Assembly (NCBI RefSeq): GCF_002735705.1
Contig: NZ_PDZL01000003.1
Location: 124,001 to 188,000, forward strand
Reading direction: 5' to 3'
DNA: 64,000 nt
Origin: Janthinobacterium sp. BJB426
GTDB taxonomy: Bacteria > Pseudomonadota > Gammaproteobacteria > Burkholderiales > Burkholderiaceae_D
This document shows, one piece after another, positions 29,731 to 38,705 of this stretch; position 1 is the first letter of the stretch, and each line of letters starts with the position of its first letter. The position numbers and the translations under genes are program-made. The notes under the pieces were generated by a model, which was not told the DNA's origin, searched no databases, and worked only from the letters and a program-made list of their open reading frames with translations.

Positions 29731-29740
29731 ACTGTACAGT
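29731..29740. promoter_or_regulatory. ACTGTACAGT palindrome between LysR and YeiH
   Basis: A perfect 10-base palindrome 33 bases before the YeiH start and 64 bases from the LysR start. The location suits a regulator site or core promoter; AT-rich repeats around it could be LysR T-N11-A boxes. Tentative. Confidence 0.3.
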
Positions 29741-29772
29741 CATGCCATACGCATAAAAACATGGAGTACGGC

Positions 29773-30849
29773 ATGTCATCCCTATCAACAAGCAACACAA
29801 CAAGTTTCAGCGATCGCTACGGCCGATTGCTGCCCGGCCTGCTGCTCAGCGGCGTGATCGCCTGTGGCGCCATTCAACTGGGCAAGCTGGAATGGATGCA
29901 AAGCCACGGCATGAGCGCCCTGACCTTGGCCATCATGCTGGGCATTGTGCTGGGCAACAGCCTGTATGGCCGACTGGCGCCCACGTGCGGCGCAGGTGTA
30001 ACCTTTTCCAAGCAGACATTATTACGACTCGGCATCATCCTGTACGGCTTCCGCCTGACGTTCCAGGATATTGGCCAGGTGGGCCTGGCCGGCATCGCCA
30101 TCGACGCGCTGGTGCTGGCGTCCACGTTTGGACTGGCCATGTTCCTCGGCACCAAGGTGTTCAAGCTGGAACGCAACAGCGCCATCCTGATCGGCGCGGG
30201 CAGCTCGATCTGCGGCGCGGCGGCCGTGATGGCGACGGAGCCCGTCGTCAAGGGGCGCAGCGAAGACGTCACCGTGGCCGTCTCCACCGTCGTCGTGTTC
30301 GGCACCATCGCCATCTTCTTGTACCCGCTGCTGTATCAGCTGAACTTGGGCTGGCAAGTGCTGGGCGCCACGCCCACTGCGTTTGGCGTGTACATCGGCT
30401 CGACCGTGCATGAGGTGGCGCAGGTGGTCGCGGCCGGCAAGTCGATCGGACAAGAGGCGGCGAATGCGGCTGTGATCGCCAAGATGGTGCGTGTAATGAT
30501 GCTGGCGCCGTTTCTCGTCATCCTGTCGGCGGTGCTGGCGCGCGGCAAAGCCAAGGCCGGCGGCCACGACAAGGCTACCAAGCTGGCCATCCCCTGGTTC
30601 GCCTTCATTTTTATTGCCGTGGTCGCCTTCAATTCGCTGGGCCTGCTGCCAGCGGGCACGGTAGCCACCATCACGGATCTCGATACGGCCTTGCTGGCCA
30701 TGGCCATGGCGGCCCTGGGCTTGACCACGCACATGTCGGCCATCCGCCGCGCTGGCATCAAACCCCTGCTGCTGGCCGGCTTGCTGTTCTGCTGGCTGAT
30801 CGCCGGTGGCGCCGCCATCAACCATGTGGTCGCCAGCCTGTTTGCCTGA
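29773..30849 (+). CDS. yeiH: YeiH/UPF0324 family putative sulfate exporter
   Basis: A 358-residue integral membrane protein with about ten helices. Family landmarks include [56 protein letters not shown] and [19 protein letters not shown]. Members are predicted exporters of sulfate or small anions; in the YeiE context the role may be removal of sulfite-derived products. ATG 29773 has GGAG 6 bases before it; an upstream ATG at 29761 is a weaker option. Confidence 0.85.
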   Translation: MSSLSTSNTTSFSDRYGRLLPGLLLSGVIACGAIQLGKLEWMQSHGMSALTLAIMLGIVLGNSLYGRLAPTCGAGVTFSKQTLLRLGIILYGFRLTFQDIGQVGLAGIAIDALVLASTFGLAMFLGTKVFKLERNSAILIGAGSSICGAAAVMATEPVVKGRSEDVTVAVSTVVVFGTIAIFLYPLLYQLNLGWQVLGATPTAFGVYIGSTVHEVAQVVAAGKSIGQEAANAAVIAKMVRVMMLAPFLVILSAVLARGKAKAGGHDKATKLAIPWFAFIFIAVVAFNSLGLLPAGTVATITDLDTALLAMAMAALGLTTHMSAIRRAGIKPLLLAGLLFCWLIAGGAAINHVVASLFA

Positions 30850-30955
30850 AACTGGCCAGTTCCCGCCCAGGCTAGCCGACACGAGAGCCGAAAACTTCGT
30901 ACAATATGAGTGTTTTGACTCTCAATCCGGCTTCGGCCCCCATCCAGGAACACCC

Positions 30956-31597
30956 ATGCATCTCTCGAACTGGCTGCTTTTCTGCAGCGTCGCCCTGCTC
31001 GTCACGTTTTCTCCCGGCCCGGCCGTCTTGCTGGCCATCTCGAATGCCATCGCCGTCGGCCCCCGCCGCGCGATGATCAGCAGCATGGGCAATGGTTTTG
31101 GCCTGTTCATCATTTCCGGCGTGGCCATGGCCGGCATGGGCGTCGTGCTGGCCACTTCGGCCACGGCCTTCATGCTGCTGAAACTGGCTGGCGCCCTGTA
31201 CCTGGTGTACCTGGGCATCAAGCAATGGCGCAGCAAGACCAGCGTCGTGGCCGATGCCCCCGTGGTGGCCGGCGCGGCGAATCCCAATTCGTTCTGGAAA
31301 CTGTTCCGCCAAGGCTTGACGGTGGCGCTGACCAATCCGAAAGCCATCCTGTTCTTCTCGGCGCTGTTCCCGCAATTCATCACGCCGGGCGAACCCGTGG
31401 CCATCCAGTTCACCGTGCTGACGACCTCGTTTGTTGCCTGCGCCATGCTGGCCCACTTGTTCTATGCCAACCTGGCGCGCCTGCTGAAAACCCAGCTGGC
31501 CACGCCGGGCCGGGCCAAGCTGTTCAACCGCATCACGGGCGGCGCCTTCGTCTTGCTGGGCCTGAGCCTGCTGCGCCTGCGCAGCAAGGCAGCGTAA
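30956..31597 (+). CDS. LysE/RhtB family amino acid exporter
   Basis: A 213-residue inner-membrane protein with six helices. The N-terminal signature LLVTFSPGPAVLLAISNAIA and the loop RQGLTVALTNPKAILFFSALFPQF are typical of RhtB/LeuE exporters. Likely exports an amino acid; substrate not readable. AGGAA is upstream of ATG. Its TAA abuts the stop of the convergent hydrolase with no spacer. Confidence 0.88.
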   Translation: MHLSNWLLFCSVALLVTFSPGPAVLLAISNAIAVGPRRAMISSMGNGFGLFIISGVAMAGMGVVLATSATAFMLLKLAGALYLVYLGIKQWRSKTSVVADAPVVAGAANPNSFWKLFRQGLTVALTNPKAILFFSALFPQFITPGEPVAIQFTVLTTSFVACAMLAHLFYANLARLLKTQLATPGRAKLFNRITGGAFVLLGLSLLRLRSKAA

Positions 31598-32359
31598 CTA
31601 CTGTCGTAAAAATGTCTCGATGCTGGCCGCCAGGGCCAGCGGCGTTTCATTCATCGGATAGTGTCCCGCATTGCCCAGCACCTCCAGCCGGGCTTGCGGG
31701 TACCACGCCAGATACGTGCGGCGCATCAGGGCCGCATCGAAACGGGGGTCATGCTCCCCCACCAGCGCCAGCAAGGGCAATGCCACGCGCGCCGCCTTGA
31801 TTTCTTCACTAAAATCCGTCCCGCTCCACGCGAGGAAATACGCGGCAAACGCGGCTGGATCCGACCTTTCCCACGAATATTGCGCCTTCCAGTCCAGCCA
31901 AGTGGCGGGCAAGCGCCCGCCCGTGCTGCGATCGATGATGGCGCGCCGCGCCGCCATGCTATCAGCGGCCGCGAGAAACGTCGCGCGGGCTGCCGCATCG
32001 AAGGCCACGCCGCAGCTGGGCACGGGCGCCACGGCCACCAGTTTGCGCAGGCGCAAGGGCGCCAGCAAGGCCAGCCGTTCCAGCGCCATGCCGCCCATGG
32101 AATGGCCCACCACGCTGAACGTCGCAAAACCGAGCGCATCGGCCAGCGCCAGCGCGTCGCGCGCGACCTCGTCAATCGAGTACGCTCCTGCCGCGCCAAG
32201 CATGCCGCCATAGCCGCGATTGTCCATGAAGACATAGCTGAAACTGGCACCATCGAGGGCCGCTTCCATCGGTTCGAACGCCCGCGCGTCGCCAAACCAG
32301 CCGTGCAAAACGATGATGGCGTGGGGACCATGGCCCACGCGGTGATAGGTATTGTGCAT
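31598..32359 (-). CDS. Alpha/beta hydrolase
   Basis: A 253-residue serine hydrolase. Oxyanion region IIVLHGWFGDAR, nucleophile elbow VVGHSMGGMAL, acid in LALVGEHDPRFDA and catalytic histidine in LGNAGHYPMNE are all visible. A lid of ~60 residues lies between. CAGGAG precedes ATG 32359. It is divergent from an AraC regulator 85 bases away, which may control it. Substrate (ester, lactone or C-C bond) unknown. Confidence 0.88.
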   Translation of the reverse strand: MHNTYHRVGHGPHAIIVLHGWFGDARAFEPMEAALDGASFSYVFMDNRGYGGMLGAAGAYSIDEVARDALALADALGFATFSVVGHSMGGMALERLALLAPLRLRKLVAVAPVPSCGVAFDAAARATFLAAADSMAARRAIIDRSTGGRLPATWLDWKAQYSWERSDPAAFAAYFLAWSGTDFSEEIKAARVALPLLALVGEHDPRFDAALMRRTYLAWYPQARLEVLGNAGHYPMNETPLALAASIETFLRQ

Positions 32360-32444
32360 GTTCACTCCTGAAAAAGAGTCAATGGTAAGCGGCCAGCGAG
32401 CGGCCCGCCTTCGATGCCAGGTCAAATACTGTAGAGTATGGGCC

Positions 32445-33206
32445 ATGGATGATTTTTATACGGAAGTGCCGCGTCCCTTGATCGCCACGGCGCGCGACCA
32501 TGCGCCCGATGCTGTCTTTCCCAGCCACAGCCATGCGCGCGGGCAATTTGCGTATGCAGCACGCGGCGTGATCAGCGTGCACACGCCGCAAGGCAACTGG
32601 CTGGTGCCGCCGCAACGCGCCTGCTGGGTACCGGCCCAGCTCATCCACGGCATGCGCATGCATGGCGCCGTGACCATGCATAATGTCTTTATCGACGCGC
32701 CCGCCATCGCAGGGACCGGATTGCCATCCCACTGTCAGGTGCTGGACGCTTCGCCGTTGCTGCGCCAGCTGCTGGCCGAGGCCGTGACCGTCGATGCCTT
32801 GTATGCGGAACAATCGCGCGCCGGACGGCTGATGGCCTTGCTGCTCGACGAGATTGCCGCCGCCCAGCCCCTGCCCCTGAACGCGCCCCTGCCGCAGGAA
32901 CCCCGACTGGCGCGGCTATGCATGGAATTGCTGCGGCAACCGAGCCTGGACAGCGGCCTGGACACAATGGCGGCGCAGGCGGGCATGAGCCGACGCACCT
33001 TTACGCGGCAGTTCCGTGCCCAGACGGGCCTGGCCTTTGCCCAGTGGCGCCAGCAAGCGTGCCTGCTGGCGGCCATCACGCGCCTGGCCGAGGGGCAAGC
33101 CGTCACCAGGATCGCGCTCGACCTCGGCTATGCCAGTCCCAGCGCCTTCACGGCCGCCTTCCGCCGCGTGCTGGGCCAGGCGCCAAGCGATTATCTGTCG
33201 ACCTAG
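32445..33206 (+). CDS. AraC-family regulator with cupin sensor
   Basis: A 253-residue regulator. N-terminal AraC-type cupin (FPSHSHARGQFAYAARGVI, then GNWLVPPQRACWVPAQLIHG), C-terminal double HTH (AAQAGMSRRTFTRQFRAQTG and ALDLGYASPSAFTAAFRRVL). The likely target is the divergent hydrolase. Its TAG stop overlaps the TAG of the convergent CAT-like gene through CTAG. Confidence 0.88.
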   Translation: MDDFYTEVPRPLIATARDHAPDAVFPSHSHARGQFAYAARGVISVHTPQGNWLVPPQRACWVPAQLIHGMRMHGAVTMHNVFIDAPAIAGTGLPSHCQVLDASPLLRQLLAEAVTVDALYAEQSRAGRLMALLLDEIAAAQPLPLNAPLPQEPRLARLCMELLRQPSLDSGLDTMAAQAGMSRRTFTRQFRAQTGLAFAQWRQQACLLAAITRLAEGQAVTRIALDLGYASPSAFTAAFRRVLGQAPSDYLST

Positions 33207-33844
33207 GAAATGATGGCAGCGATGCGCTGGCCCAGCGCCTGCGCCAGTTTCTGCACATGGTAGCCGTCGACAAAACCATGGTGGGCTTGCGCGGAAAACG
33301 GCACCCGCATGCGGCCATCGTCCTGCGCGGGGCCGAACTTGCCCCAGGTAAAGGTCGGGATATCGGCATCGCGGTGGCGGTAGATCGGGTGCTCGATGGC
33401 CGCCAGTTCCAGCCATGGCAGGCAGGTGATGAAAATATTGTTGCGCTGCTGGCGCTCGGTCTCTCCGTCACCCGTATTGATCAGCGCGGAGCTGGCTTCG
33501 GCGAGGCGCTTGGCGTCCAGGCTGCGTGCGATGAATAAATCGAGCTGGTCCGTCATCGGGAAGCGCGTGTAATTGAGGTTCTCATCGCCGTTGATGACGG
33601 TGTACGAGGCGGGGAAATCGTCGATGCGTATCACTTCACCCTGGTAGATGCGGTACATGAAGTTGTCGATTTCCTTGACCGTATTGAGCAGGCAAAACAG
33701 GAAAAAGTGAAACACGGGAATCTGCCGTGCCTTGCAATACGGCCGGAAGTCCGGCACGTCGAGCTGGAAGTTGATGTTGACGAGGGGATTGTCAAACGCC
33801 CGGAACAAATCATAGCGGTCACGCCGCTTTTCAAAATTTTTCAT
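33203..33844 (-). CDS. Chloramphenicol acetyltransferase-like protein
   Basis: A 213-residue CAT-fold protein, the usual length for classical type A enzymes. The catalytic segment near the C terminus reads SAQAHHGFVDGYHVQKLAQ, matching the HHxxxDG motif with catalytic histidine and structural aspartate; FFLFCLLNTVKEI matches the conserved FYP helix region loosely. Such chromosomal genes may acetylate chloramphenicol or other hydroxyl substrates; resistance is not implied by the sequence alone. Confidence 0.82.
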   Translation of the reverse strand: MKNFEKRRDRYDLFRAFDNPLVNINFQLDVPDFRPYCKARQIPVFHFFLFCLLNTVKEIDNFMYRIYQGEVIRIDDFPASYTVINGDENLNYTRFPMTDQLDLFIARSLDAKRLAEASSALINTGDGETERQQRNNIFITCLPWLELAAIEHPIYRHRDADIPTFTWGKFGPAQDDGRMRVPFSAQAHHGFVDGYHVQKLAQALGQRIAAIIS

Positions 33845-33966
33845 GCGGCGAGTGTAGACGATGGCGGTGCTGGCGGGCAAGTCACGTCATGAGCGCATGT
33901 AATGTTTTTTTGATATTCGTCATTCGACAGTCAATGTGTTTTCATTTTTTATCTGAAACTGACTGC

Positions 33967-34009
33967 CGACCGGGATAGCCCGGTCGCAAGCCTCCCTGTA
34001 GCGGGAGGC
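33967..34009. repeat. Two tandem perfect hairpins
   Basis: First stem GACCGGG/CCCGGTC with 4-base loop (33968-33985, extended by one C-G pair). Second stem GCCTCCC/GGGAGGC with 6-base loop (33990-34009). They lie between the stop at 34028 and the start at 33844 of two minus-strand genes. A T-run (ATTTTTTA, about 34022) is on the plus strand side, so termination of the gene at 34028 is not typical; a REP-like element is also possible. Confidence 0.5.
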
Positions 34010-34027
34010 ATACTTTCGCCGGATTTT

Positions 34028-34900
34028 TTACCCGGCCTGATTAATCTCGTCGTCCAGCATATTGGCGAACAGGTCGAAACTCAGAATACCCGTGCCGATG
34101 CATGAAAATACCGTGCTGCCTGCCGCATCCTTGATCGTCAGTTTCTCGGTCCAGTCATTCTGATTCATGCATTTCAGGCTGGTGCCAGGCCAGGTGACGC
34201 CATCCACATGCAAGCCCTGCGCCGATAATGCCAGTTCCTGTGTCTTGACATTCAGGAAATTGCCGAACAAGCGTTTCTTGTACACGTCGCCGCTGCTGAT
34301 GTAACGGAAATTCACGCGCTCGCCGTCTGCGAGTTTTTTCTTCAGGACGGGCATGCGGTCTTCCAGGTAACGGGAACGAAACTCGTCCATGAACTCGTCA
34401 AAGCGCTTGAGTTCTCCGGTAGCCCATATCCAGGGCTGGTCGGCACCCGTCCGATAGGCTAAGTTATTAATCATGCCGGTCATGGCGGTGGAGCCGCCAG
34501 CGAACAGATACAGGTCTTCGATATCGGCAAAGGCTGCGTAGCTGCGAATACCGTCCAATTCATGCACCACACCGTCTTCATGCAATTCAAAACGGCTCTT
34601 CCGCCGCTTGAGCATTACCGCGCGCATGACCAGCACCAGCAGTGCGATCAGCAATAGAAAGGCCGCCGTGCCATAAAGAATCGTCAAATTGCTGTGCGTG
34701 CCCAGCTTGGCGCCGTTACGCAAGGTCATGGCTTGCGCATCGGTGAGTGTCTTCTGCGGCAAGGTCGTGCTCAGGTACAGCACGAAACCCGCCACTGCCG
34801 CCAGGATCACCGCAAATACCGCAAAGAGCATAGGCACCGTCTTGCCATGCAAATACACTGCGAGTGCTTTATTGGTTTGCGGGATACTAAAATTGCCCAT
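34028..34900 (-). CDS. Hypothetical two-helix membrane protein
   Basis: A 290-residue protein. Two membrane helices (about 23-43 and 75-95) with a short periplasmic loop, then a ~190-residue cytoplasmic domain with segments ELHEDGVVHELDGIRSYAAF and YISSGDVYKKRLFGNF that look like a PH-like beta fold. The layout (TM hairpin plus PH-like repeat) recalls DUF6585/bacterial PH-domain proteins, but I cannot assign a family. AGGAAG precedes ATG. Isolated gene. Confidence 0.65.
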   Translation of the reverse strand: MGNFSIPQTNKALAVYLHGKTVPMLFAVFAVILAAVAGFVLYLSTTLPQKTLTDAQAMTLRNGAKLGTHSNLTILYGTAAFLLLIALLVLVMRAVMLKRRKSRFELHEDGVVHELDGIRSYAAFADIEDLYLFAGGSTAMTGMINNLAYRTGADQPWIWATGELKRFDEFMDEFRSRYLEDRMPVLKKKLADGERVNFRYISSGDVYKKRLFGNFLNVKTQELALSAQGLHVDGVTWPGTSLKCMNQNDWTEKLTIKDAAGSTVFSCIGTGILSFDLFANMLDDEINQAG

Positions 34901-35039
34901 GTAATCTTCCTGTTAAATGATAGAGAGTTTTCAAAACCCGGATGCCGACAAATATTCGGACCGGATTGTCGCCTATCTATTGCAGGAATGGCCACACGCA
35001 CGCACATTCAATACTGATGCGCTCCAATCATGACCCTGA

Positions 35040-35447
35040 TTATTGACTGGGCACGGTGATTAACTGGCATTGCAGGATTTCCCGGACCGCCTCGGCCACG
35101 CCTTCTTCCAGTTCTTCGATTGTTGGCGCATAAGCGCAGCGTTTCAATTCCCCGCCTAATTCGAATGCCAGCTCCCGTGAATGGCGCACAATACCCTGCA
35201 GCACAAAATACTTCCACTGTGCGTCGCCACTGGCCAGCACCGTTTTGATATAGGGAGCGAAGCGCGGACCGATGCCGGCCAGATACGGCAGGAGCACGGC
35301 TGCCACGGGCCAGTTCGCATCTTGCACCCATTCCAGTATCTCCGGCATGGCTGGAGCAATGTCGTTCCATGGCAAGGCGATGAGGGCTTGCGCGTTCTGC
35401 GTATCGTGCTTATCGCGCGGCAATGGCAGATGTATGCGTAGTGTCAT
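35040..35447 (-). CDS. DUF5071-like HEAT-fold protein
   Basis: A 135-residue helical protein (LPRDKHDTQNAQALIAL, then GIGPRFAPYIKTVLASGDAQ, GIVRHSRELAFEL). The DKHD start and paired helices match DUF5071, a family common beside secreted-toxin immunity genes. Its ATG overlaps the MFS stop (ATGA), so it is co-translated with the transporter, which is unexpected for an immunity protein. Function unknown. Confidence 0.65.
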   Translation of the reverse strand: MTLRIHLPLPRDKHDTQNAQALIALPWNDIAPAMPEILEWVQDANWPVAAVLLPYLAGIGPRFAPYIKTVLASGDAQWKYFVLQGIVRHSRELAFELGGELKRCAYAPTIEELEEGVAEAVREILQCQLITVPSQ

Positions 35448-36664
35448 GTGGCGCCGCCGTGCGCCAGGCCCCGTTGCACTTTCCATGCCAACGGTAAAGT
35501 GAGCAGCAATACGGCCGCCAGCGCCAGCAAGGCCGTGTTCACGCTCGTATGGTCGCCCAGCGCGCCGAACAGCACGGGCGACATCGCCCCGCCGCCGATG
35601 CTGCCCGTGTAAAACAGGGCAAACGCGTGCTCGCGCTTGCCGGGCTCGGCCAGTTCCGGCACCACGCCGTACAGCACGGACGAAGTGCCATTGAGCGCCA
35701 GCCCCAGCAGGGGCAGCATGGCCATGATGCCGGCCAGCGGCAGCCACAGGGCCAGCACGATCAGCAACGAGGTCATCGATTCCGTCAGCCACACGGTCTT
35801 CATCATGCCGATGCGCGCGCCCAGGTAGCCGCACAGCAGCTTGCCGAAGGCACCGCCCACGAACAGCAGGGACAGGGCCACGCCGATGCCGGCCGTGCCC
35901 GCGCCCTTGCTTTTCAGCAAGAATGGCAGGAAGGTGAGAAAACCCATGCGCACGGCGCTGTCCAGGGTGCCCGTGGCCAGCAGCGCACGAAAGCTGCCTT
36001 TCGCGCCACTGCCGGTGATGGTCTTGCTGGCCTTTTTCGCACCCGCCTGCAGCTCGCCCGGCTTCGGCAGCAGCCACCACAACAAGCCGGCCGCAGCCAG
36101 ACCCAGCAAGCCCAGCAGCGAAACGCTGGCTTGCCAGCTGCACACCACTAACAACAAACCCACCAGCGCGGGAATCAGGGTCTTGCCGATGTCGCCGGCA
36201 AAGTTATAGTGCGACAGCGCCTCCTTGACGCCGCCGCCCGCCTCGTGCGTGTCGGTGACGATGGACGAGGCCAGCGGATGCTGGGTGCTGGCGCCCAGGC
36301 CACCCAGCAGCAGGGCGAACAGCAGCACGGCCAGGCCGCCCGCCTGCCCCGCGACCAGGTAGGCAACGCCGGCCAGCGCCGTGCCGCCCACCAGCATGCG
36401 CTCGCGCCCCCAGCGTTTCGCCAGGCGGCTGGCCAGCAGCTGGAAGCCGGCCATCATGCCCGAGTAGGAACCGCGCAAGAGCCCCACCATGGCGTAGCTG
36501 ATGGCAAACTGCGCCTGCCAGATGGGCAGCAGCACATAGATCACGTCCGTCAAGCCGTCATGCACGGCATGCGCGCTGCAGGCGGCGAACAGCGAGCGGC
36601 GGCGGATCGATTTGTCGGAGGAGGTCGATACGGTGGCAACAGCGGCGGCGGATGGCTCAGTCAT
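35444..36664 (-). CDS. MFS transporter, fosmidomycin-resistance-like
   Basis: A 406-residue major facilitator with about twelve helices. The N-terminal region ACSAHAVHDGLTDVIYVLLP and the later GGLGASTQHPLASSIVTD resemble the Fsr subgroup of drug exporters. RLAKRWGRERMLVGG is the loop 2-3 motif. Export of a drug-like or metabolite substrate is likely. It overlaps the DUF5071 gene by 4 bases. Confidence 0.82.
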   Translation of the reverse strand: MTEPSAAAVATVSTSSDKSIRRRSLFAACSAHAVHDGLTDVIYVLLPIWQAQFAISYAMVGLLRGSYSGMMAGFQLLASRLAKRWGRERMLVGGTALAGVAYLVAGQAGGLAVLLFALLLGGLGASTQHPLASSIVTDTHEAGGGVKEALSHYNFAGDIGKTLIPALVGLLLVVCSWQASVSLLGLLGLAAAGLLWWLLPKPGELQAGAKKASKTITGSGAKGSFRALLATGTLDSAVRMGFLTFLPFLLKSKGAGTAGIGVALSLLFVGGAFGKLLCGYLGARIGMMKTVWLTESMTSLLIVLALWLPLAGIMAMLPLLGLALNGTSSVLYGVVPELAEPGKREHAFALFYTGSIGGGAMSPVLFGALGDHTSVNTALLALAAVLLLTLPLAWKVQRGLAHGGAT

Positions 36665-36702
36665 GACTTCGGCGGGGAAACAATGTGGAGAGTGCAAGCT
36701 TA

Positions 36703-37329
36703 CTACAGGGCCTGGCGGCTCAGCATCACCTTGCCATACGTGCTCCAGCTACGCGTGCCGCCAACTTCAGGATCGATAGCAAAACGACAGCTCTGCACAT
36801 AGGTAACAGCCGCCTCGACCTGTTCCGCTGGCAGGCCTGGCGCTTCGGCCACGATGCGTGCAGGGGCTCCTTCACTGCCGATAAACATGCGCAGCACTAC
36901 GCCGCTGTCATTGCTGGCCGATTTGTCGAGGTTGTTATAGCCCTGGACGCGCTGGGAAGGTTGGCAGCTGCCGGGCACCAGCAAGGGACGCAAGAGCTCG
37001 GCATCGTCCAGGTCCCATACATATTGAACACTAAAATTTTCCTTGGCCGCTCTATCAGCAGGGAACACGCACTGCCGCACATTGCTCAGCGCCGCATCGT
37101 CCAGCACTTTCCACCCCGAACTGCGTGCCACGGATGCCGATGCCACCTTGCCATCCTGCCCCACGGAAAAGCGCATGGTCGTTTTACCTTCCAGTTTATA
37201 CAGGCGCGCCTCGTGCGGATACACTTGCGGCGGACAGGTCGCGCCCGGCATCGCCTGGCCAAGCCCGGGCAGGATGGCCAGCACCGCTGCAGCACAGCGT
37301 AATGGAAAGCTTGCTTCATGCATCGGCAT
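36703..37329 (-). CDS. Periplasmic protein with two TonB C-terminal-like domains
   Basis: A 208-residue exported protein. After a signal peptide (ending near GLGQAMPGA) come two related ~80-residue domains: TTMRFSVGQDGKVASASVAR with DDAALSNVRQCVF, and SGVVLRMFIGSEGAPARIVA with VTYVQSCRF. Both follow the TonB_C pattern. No transmembrane anchor or proline-rich spacer is present, so it is not a canonical TonB. GGAG is 6 bases before ATG 37329. Role unclear. Confidence 0.7.
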   Translation of the reverse strand: MPMHEASFPLRCAAAVLAILPGLGQAMPGATCPPQVYPHEARLYKLEGKTTMRFSVGQDGKVASASVARSSGWKVLDDAALSNVRQCVFPADRAAKENFSVQYVWDLDDAELLRPLLVPGSCQPSQRVQGYNNLDKSASNDSGVVLRMFIGSEGAPARIVAEAPGLPAEQVEAAVTYVQSCRFAIDPEVGGTRSWSTYGKVMLSRQAL

Positions 37330-37471
37330 CGTTACTCCAGCAATTGCTATTAAATAAGTTTTCGATTTTAGCAAATTGCCATGAACATCAGCAAACCGCT
37401 GGCCAAACGACGGCAGGCGCACCATCCTCGCCGGGTGGCGCGCCTGCCCATGCAAAACCTTGCTTGCCCGC

Positions 37472-37753
37472 TTATTTGGCCATCGCATCCTTGGCCATAC
37501 CATCCTTTTTCATTTCATCCTTCTTCATGCCATCCTTTGCCATGCCATCCTTGGCCATGTGGTCCTTCTTCATGTGTTTCTTGGCCATCGGCTTTTTCAT
37601 GCCGTCCTTGTCCATCGCATCCTTGTGCATGGCATCGGCCGTGGCGTCCTTGGCCATCGGATCTTTTTTCATGGCGTCCTGGGCAAACGCGGCGCCCGAC
37701 ATGAAGATGGCGGAAGCGAGGATGGCGGCGAAGGTGGTGATCGTGGTTTTCAT
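37472..37753 (-). CDS. Pentapeptide MXKDX repeat protein
   Basis: A 93-residue exported protein. A signal peptide (ending GAAFAQD) is followed by about 14 tandem pentapeptides of type MKKDG/MAKDA. The very regular Met-Lys-Asp composition would give a highly charged, methionine-rich flexible chain. Methionine repeats may act as oxidant sinks or metal binders, which fits the neighbouring MsrP-like enzyme and SigF-type region; this is inference. AAGGA precedes ATG. Confidence 0.85.
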   Translation of the reverse strand: MKTTITTFAAILASAIFMSGAAFAQDAMKKDPMAKDATADAMHKDAMDKDGMKKPMAKKHMKKDHMAKDGMAKDGMKKDEMKKDGMAKDAMAK

Positions 37754-37843
37754 GATAAGTCCTTGTCTCAGTGTGGGATGGGCGAGATTGCCCGGTGATA
37801 AAGCTGTTGCTGTGCTACGGGTGCTGCTTGCTGCTAAATAACA

Positions 37844-37925
37844 GGAAGACCGGGAGGTGGTCAGGGCAATACGATTAGTACGACAAGGCAATGCAACGCC
37901 GCACTGGCCAGCTCCCCGGTCTTCC
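37844..37925. repeat. Long imperfect inverted repeat, 82 bases
   Basis: The outer 11 bases GGAAGACCGGG (37844-37854) and CCCGGTCTTCC (37915-37925) pair perfectly; inner bases extend the pairing to about 21 bp with one bulge and two mismatches. The right arm reaches the stop codon of the MsrP-like gene. It could be a terminator-like stem for that operon or a small MITE-like element. Confidence 0.55.
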
Positions 37926-38695
37926 TAGGAACCGCCGAACCAGTTGTAGCCCTGGTTCTCCCAGTACCCTCCCGGATACGTATTCGTCACGAAAATGGCC
38001 TGGATGTGCTTGGGATTCTTGTAGCCCAGCTTGGTCGGCATGCGCAGTTTCATGGGGTAACCATATTTGGGCGGCAATTCCTGGCCGTCGTACGTCAAGG
38101 CCATGATGGTTTGCGGATGCAGGGCCGTGGCCATGTCGATGCTCGTGAAATAATCGTCGGCGCACTTGAAGCCGATGTATTTCGCCGTCGTGTCGGCGCC
38201 CACGCGCCGCAGGAAGTGGGCAAACGGCACGCCGCCCCACTTGCCGATCGCGCTCCAGCCTTCCACGCAAATGTGGCGCGTCACTTGCGTTTCCTGCGGC
38301 AGGGCGCGCAGTTGCGGCAAGGTCCACGGCTTCTTGTCGGCGATCAAGCCGCTCAATTCCAGGCGCCAGGCGTCGCCATCGACCTCTTCCACTTCATCCT
38401 CGCCGTAATAGGCGTTGAAGGGAAACGGCCGCGTGATCATGGAATCGGGATACGTAGGCGCCAGTTTGTTCGGGTCGAACAGCCAGCCCTGCACCCGGTC
38501 GTTCATGCGCGATACCGCCGTCAAGGCTGTTTCGATGGCGGACGGATCGCTGACATTGCATCCCGTCAGCAAGGACAGGCCACCCAGGGTCAAACTGCGC
38601 TGCAGGAACAAACGGCGCGACGGCTGCTTGATCTGGCGCAAGGCGTCGGCCAGCATGGCCTGGCCATGCTCCGGCACGAGGATGGTTTTTTTCAT
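37925..38695 (-). CDS. MsrP/YedY-like molybdopterin oxidoreductase
   Basis: A 256-residue periplasmic enzyme of the sulfite oxidase superfamily. A twin-arginine type leader (SRRLFLQRSLTLGG) precedes the Mo-cofactor domain, where the ligand cysteine lies in TRHICVEGWSAIGKWGG. YPMKLRMPTKLGYKNPKHI is the C-terminal family segment. It is shorter than E. coli MsrP (~334). With the adjacent b-type cytochrome it likely forms a reductase that receives electrons from the membrane; methionine sulfoxide repair is possible. The start at 38695 has AAGGAG at correct spacing; ATG 38701 is too close to it. Confidence 0.83.
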   Translation of the reverse strand: MKKTILVPEHGQAMLADALRQIKQPSRRLFLQRSLTLGGLSLLTGCNVSDPSAIETALTAVSRMNDRVQGWLFDPNKLAPTYPDSMITRPFPFNAYYGEDEVEEVDGDAWRLELSGLIADKKPWTLPQLRALPQETQVTRHICVEGWSAIGKWGGVPFAHFLRRVGADTTAKYIGFKCADDYFTSIDMATALHPQTIMALTYDGQELPPKYGYPMKLRMPTKLGYKNPKHIQAIFVTNTYPGGYWENQGYNWFGGS

Positions 38696-38705
38696 GTTCA
38701 TCTCC

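Noticed and set aside
35448-36143. N-terminal extension of the DUF5071-like gene
   Set aside because: The upstream frame runs through the MFS gene; ATG 35447 overlaps the MFS stop and gives the family length.
37472-37753. CRISPR-like array from the short regular DNA repeats
   Set aside because: The 15-base periodicity is coding repeats for MXKDX pentapeptides, without spacers or cas genes.
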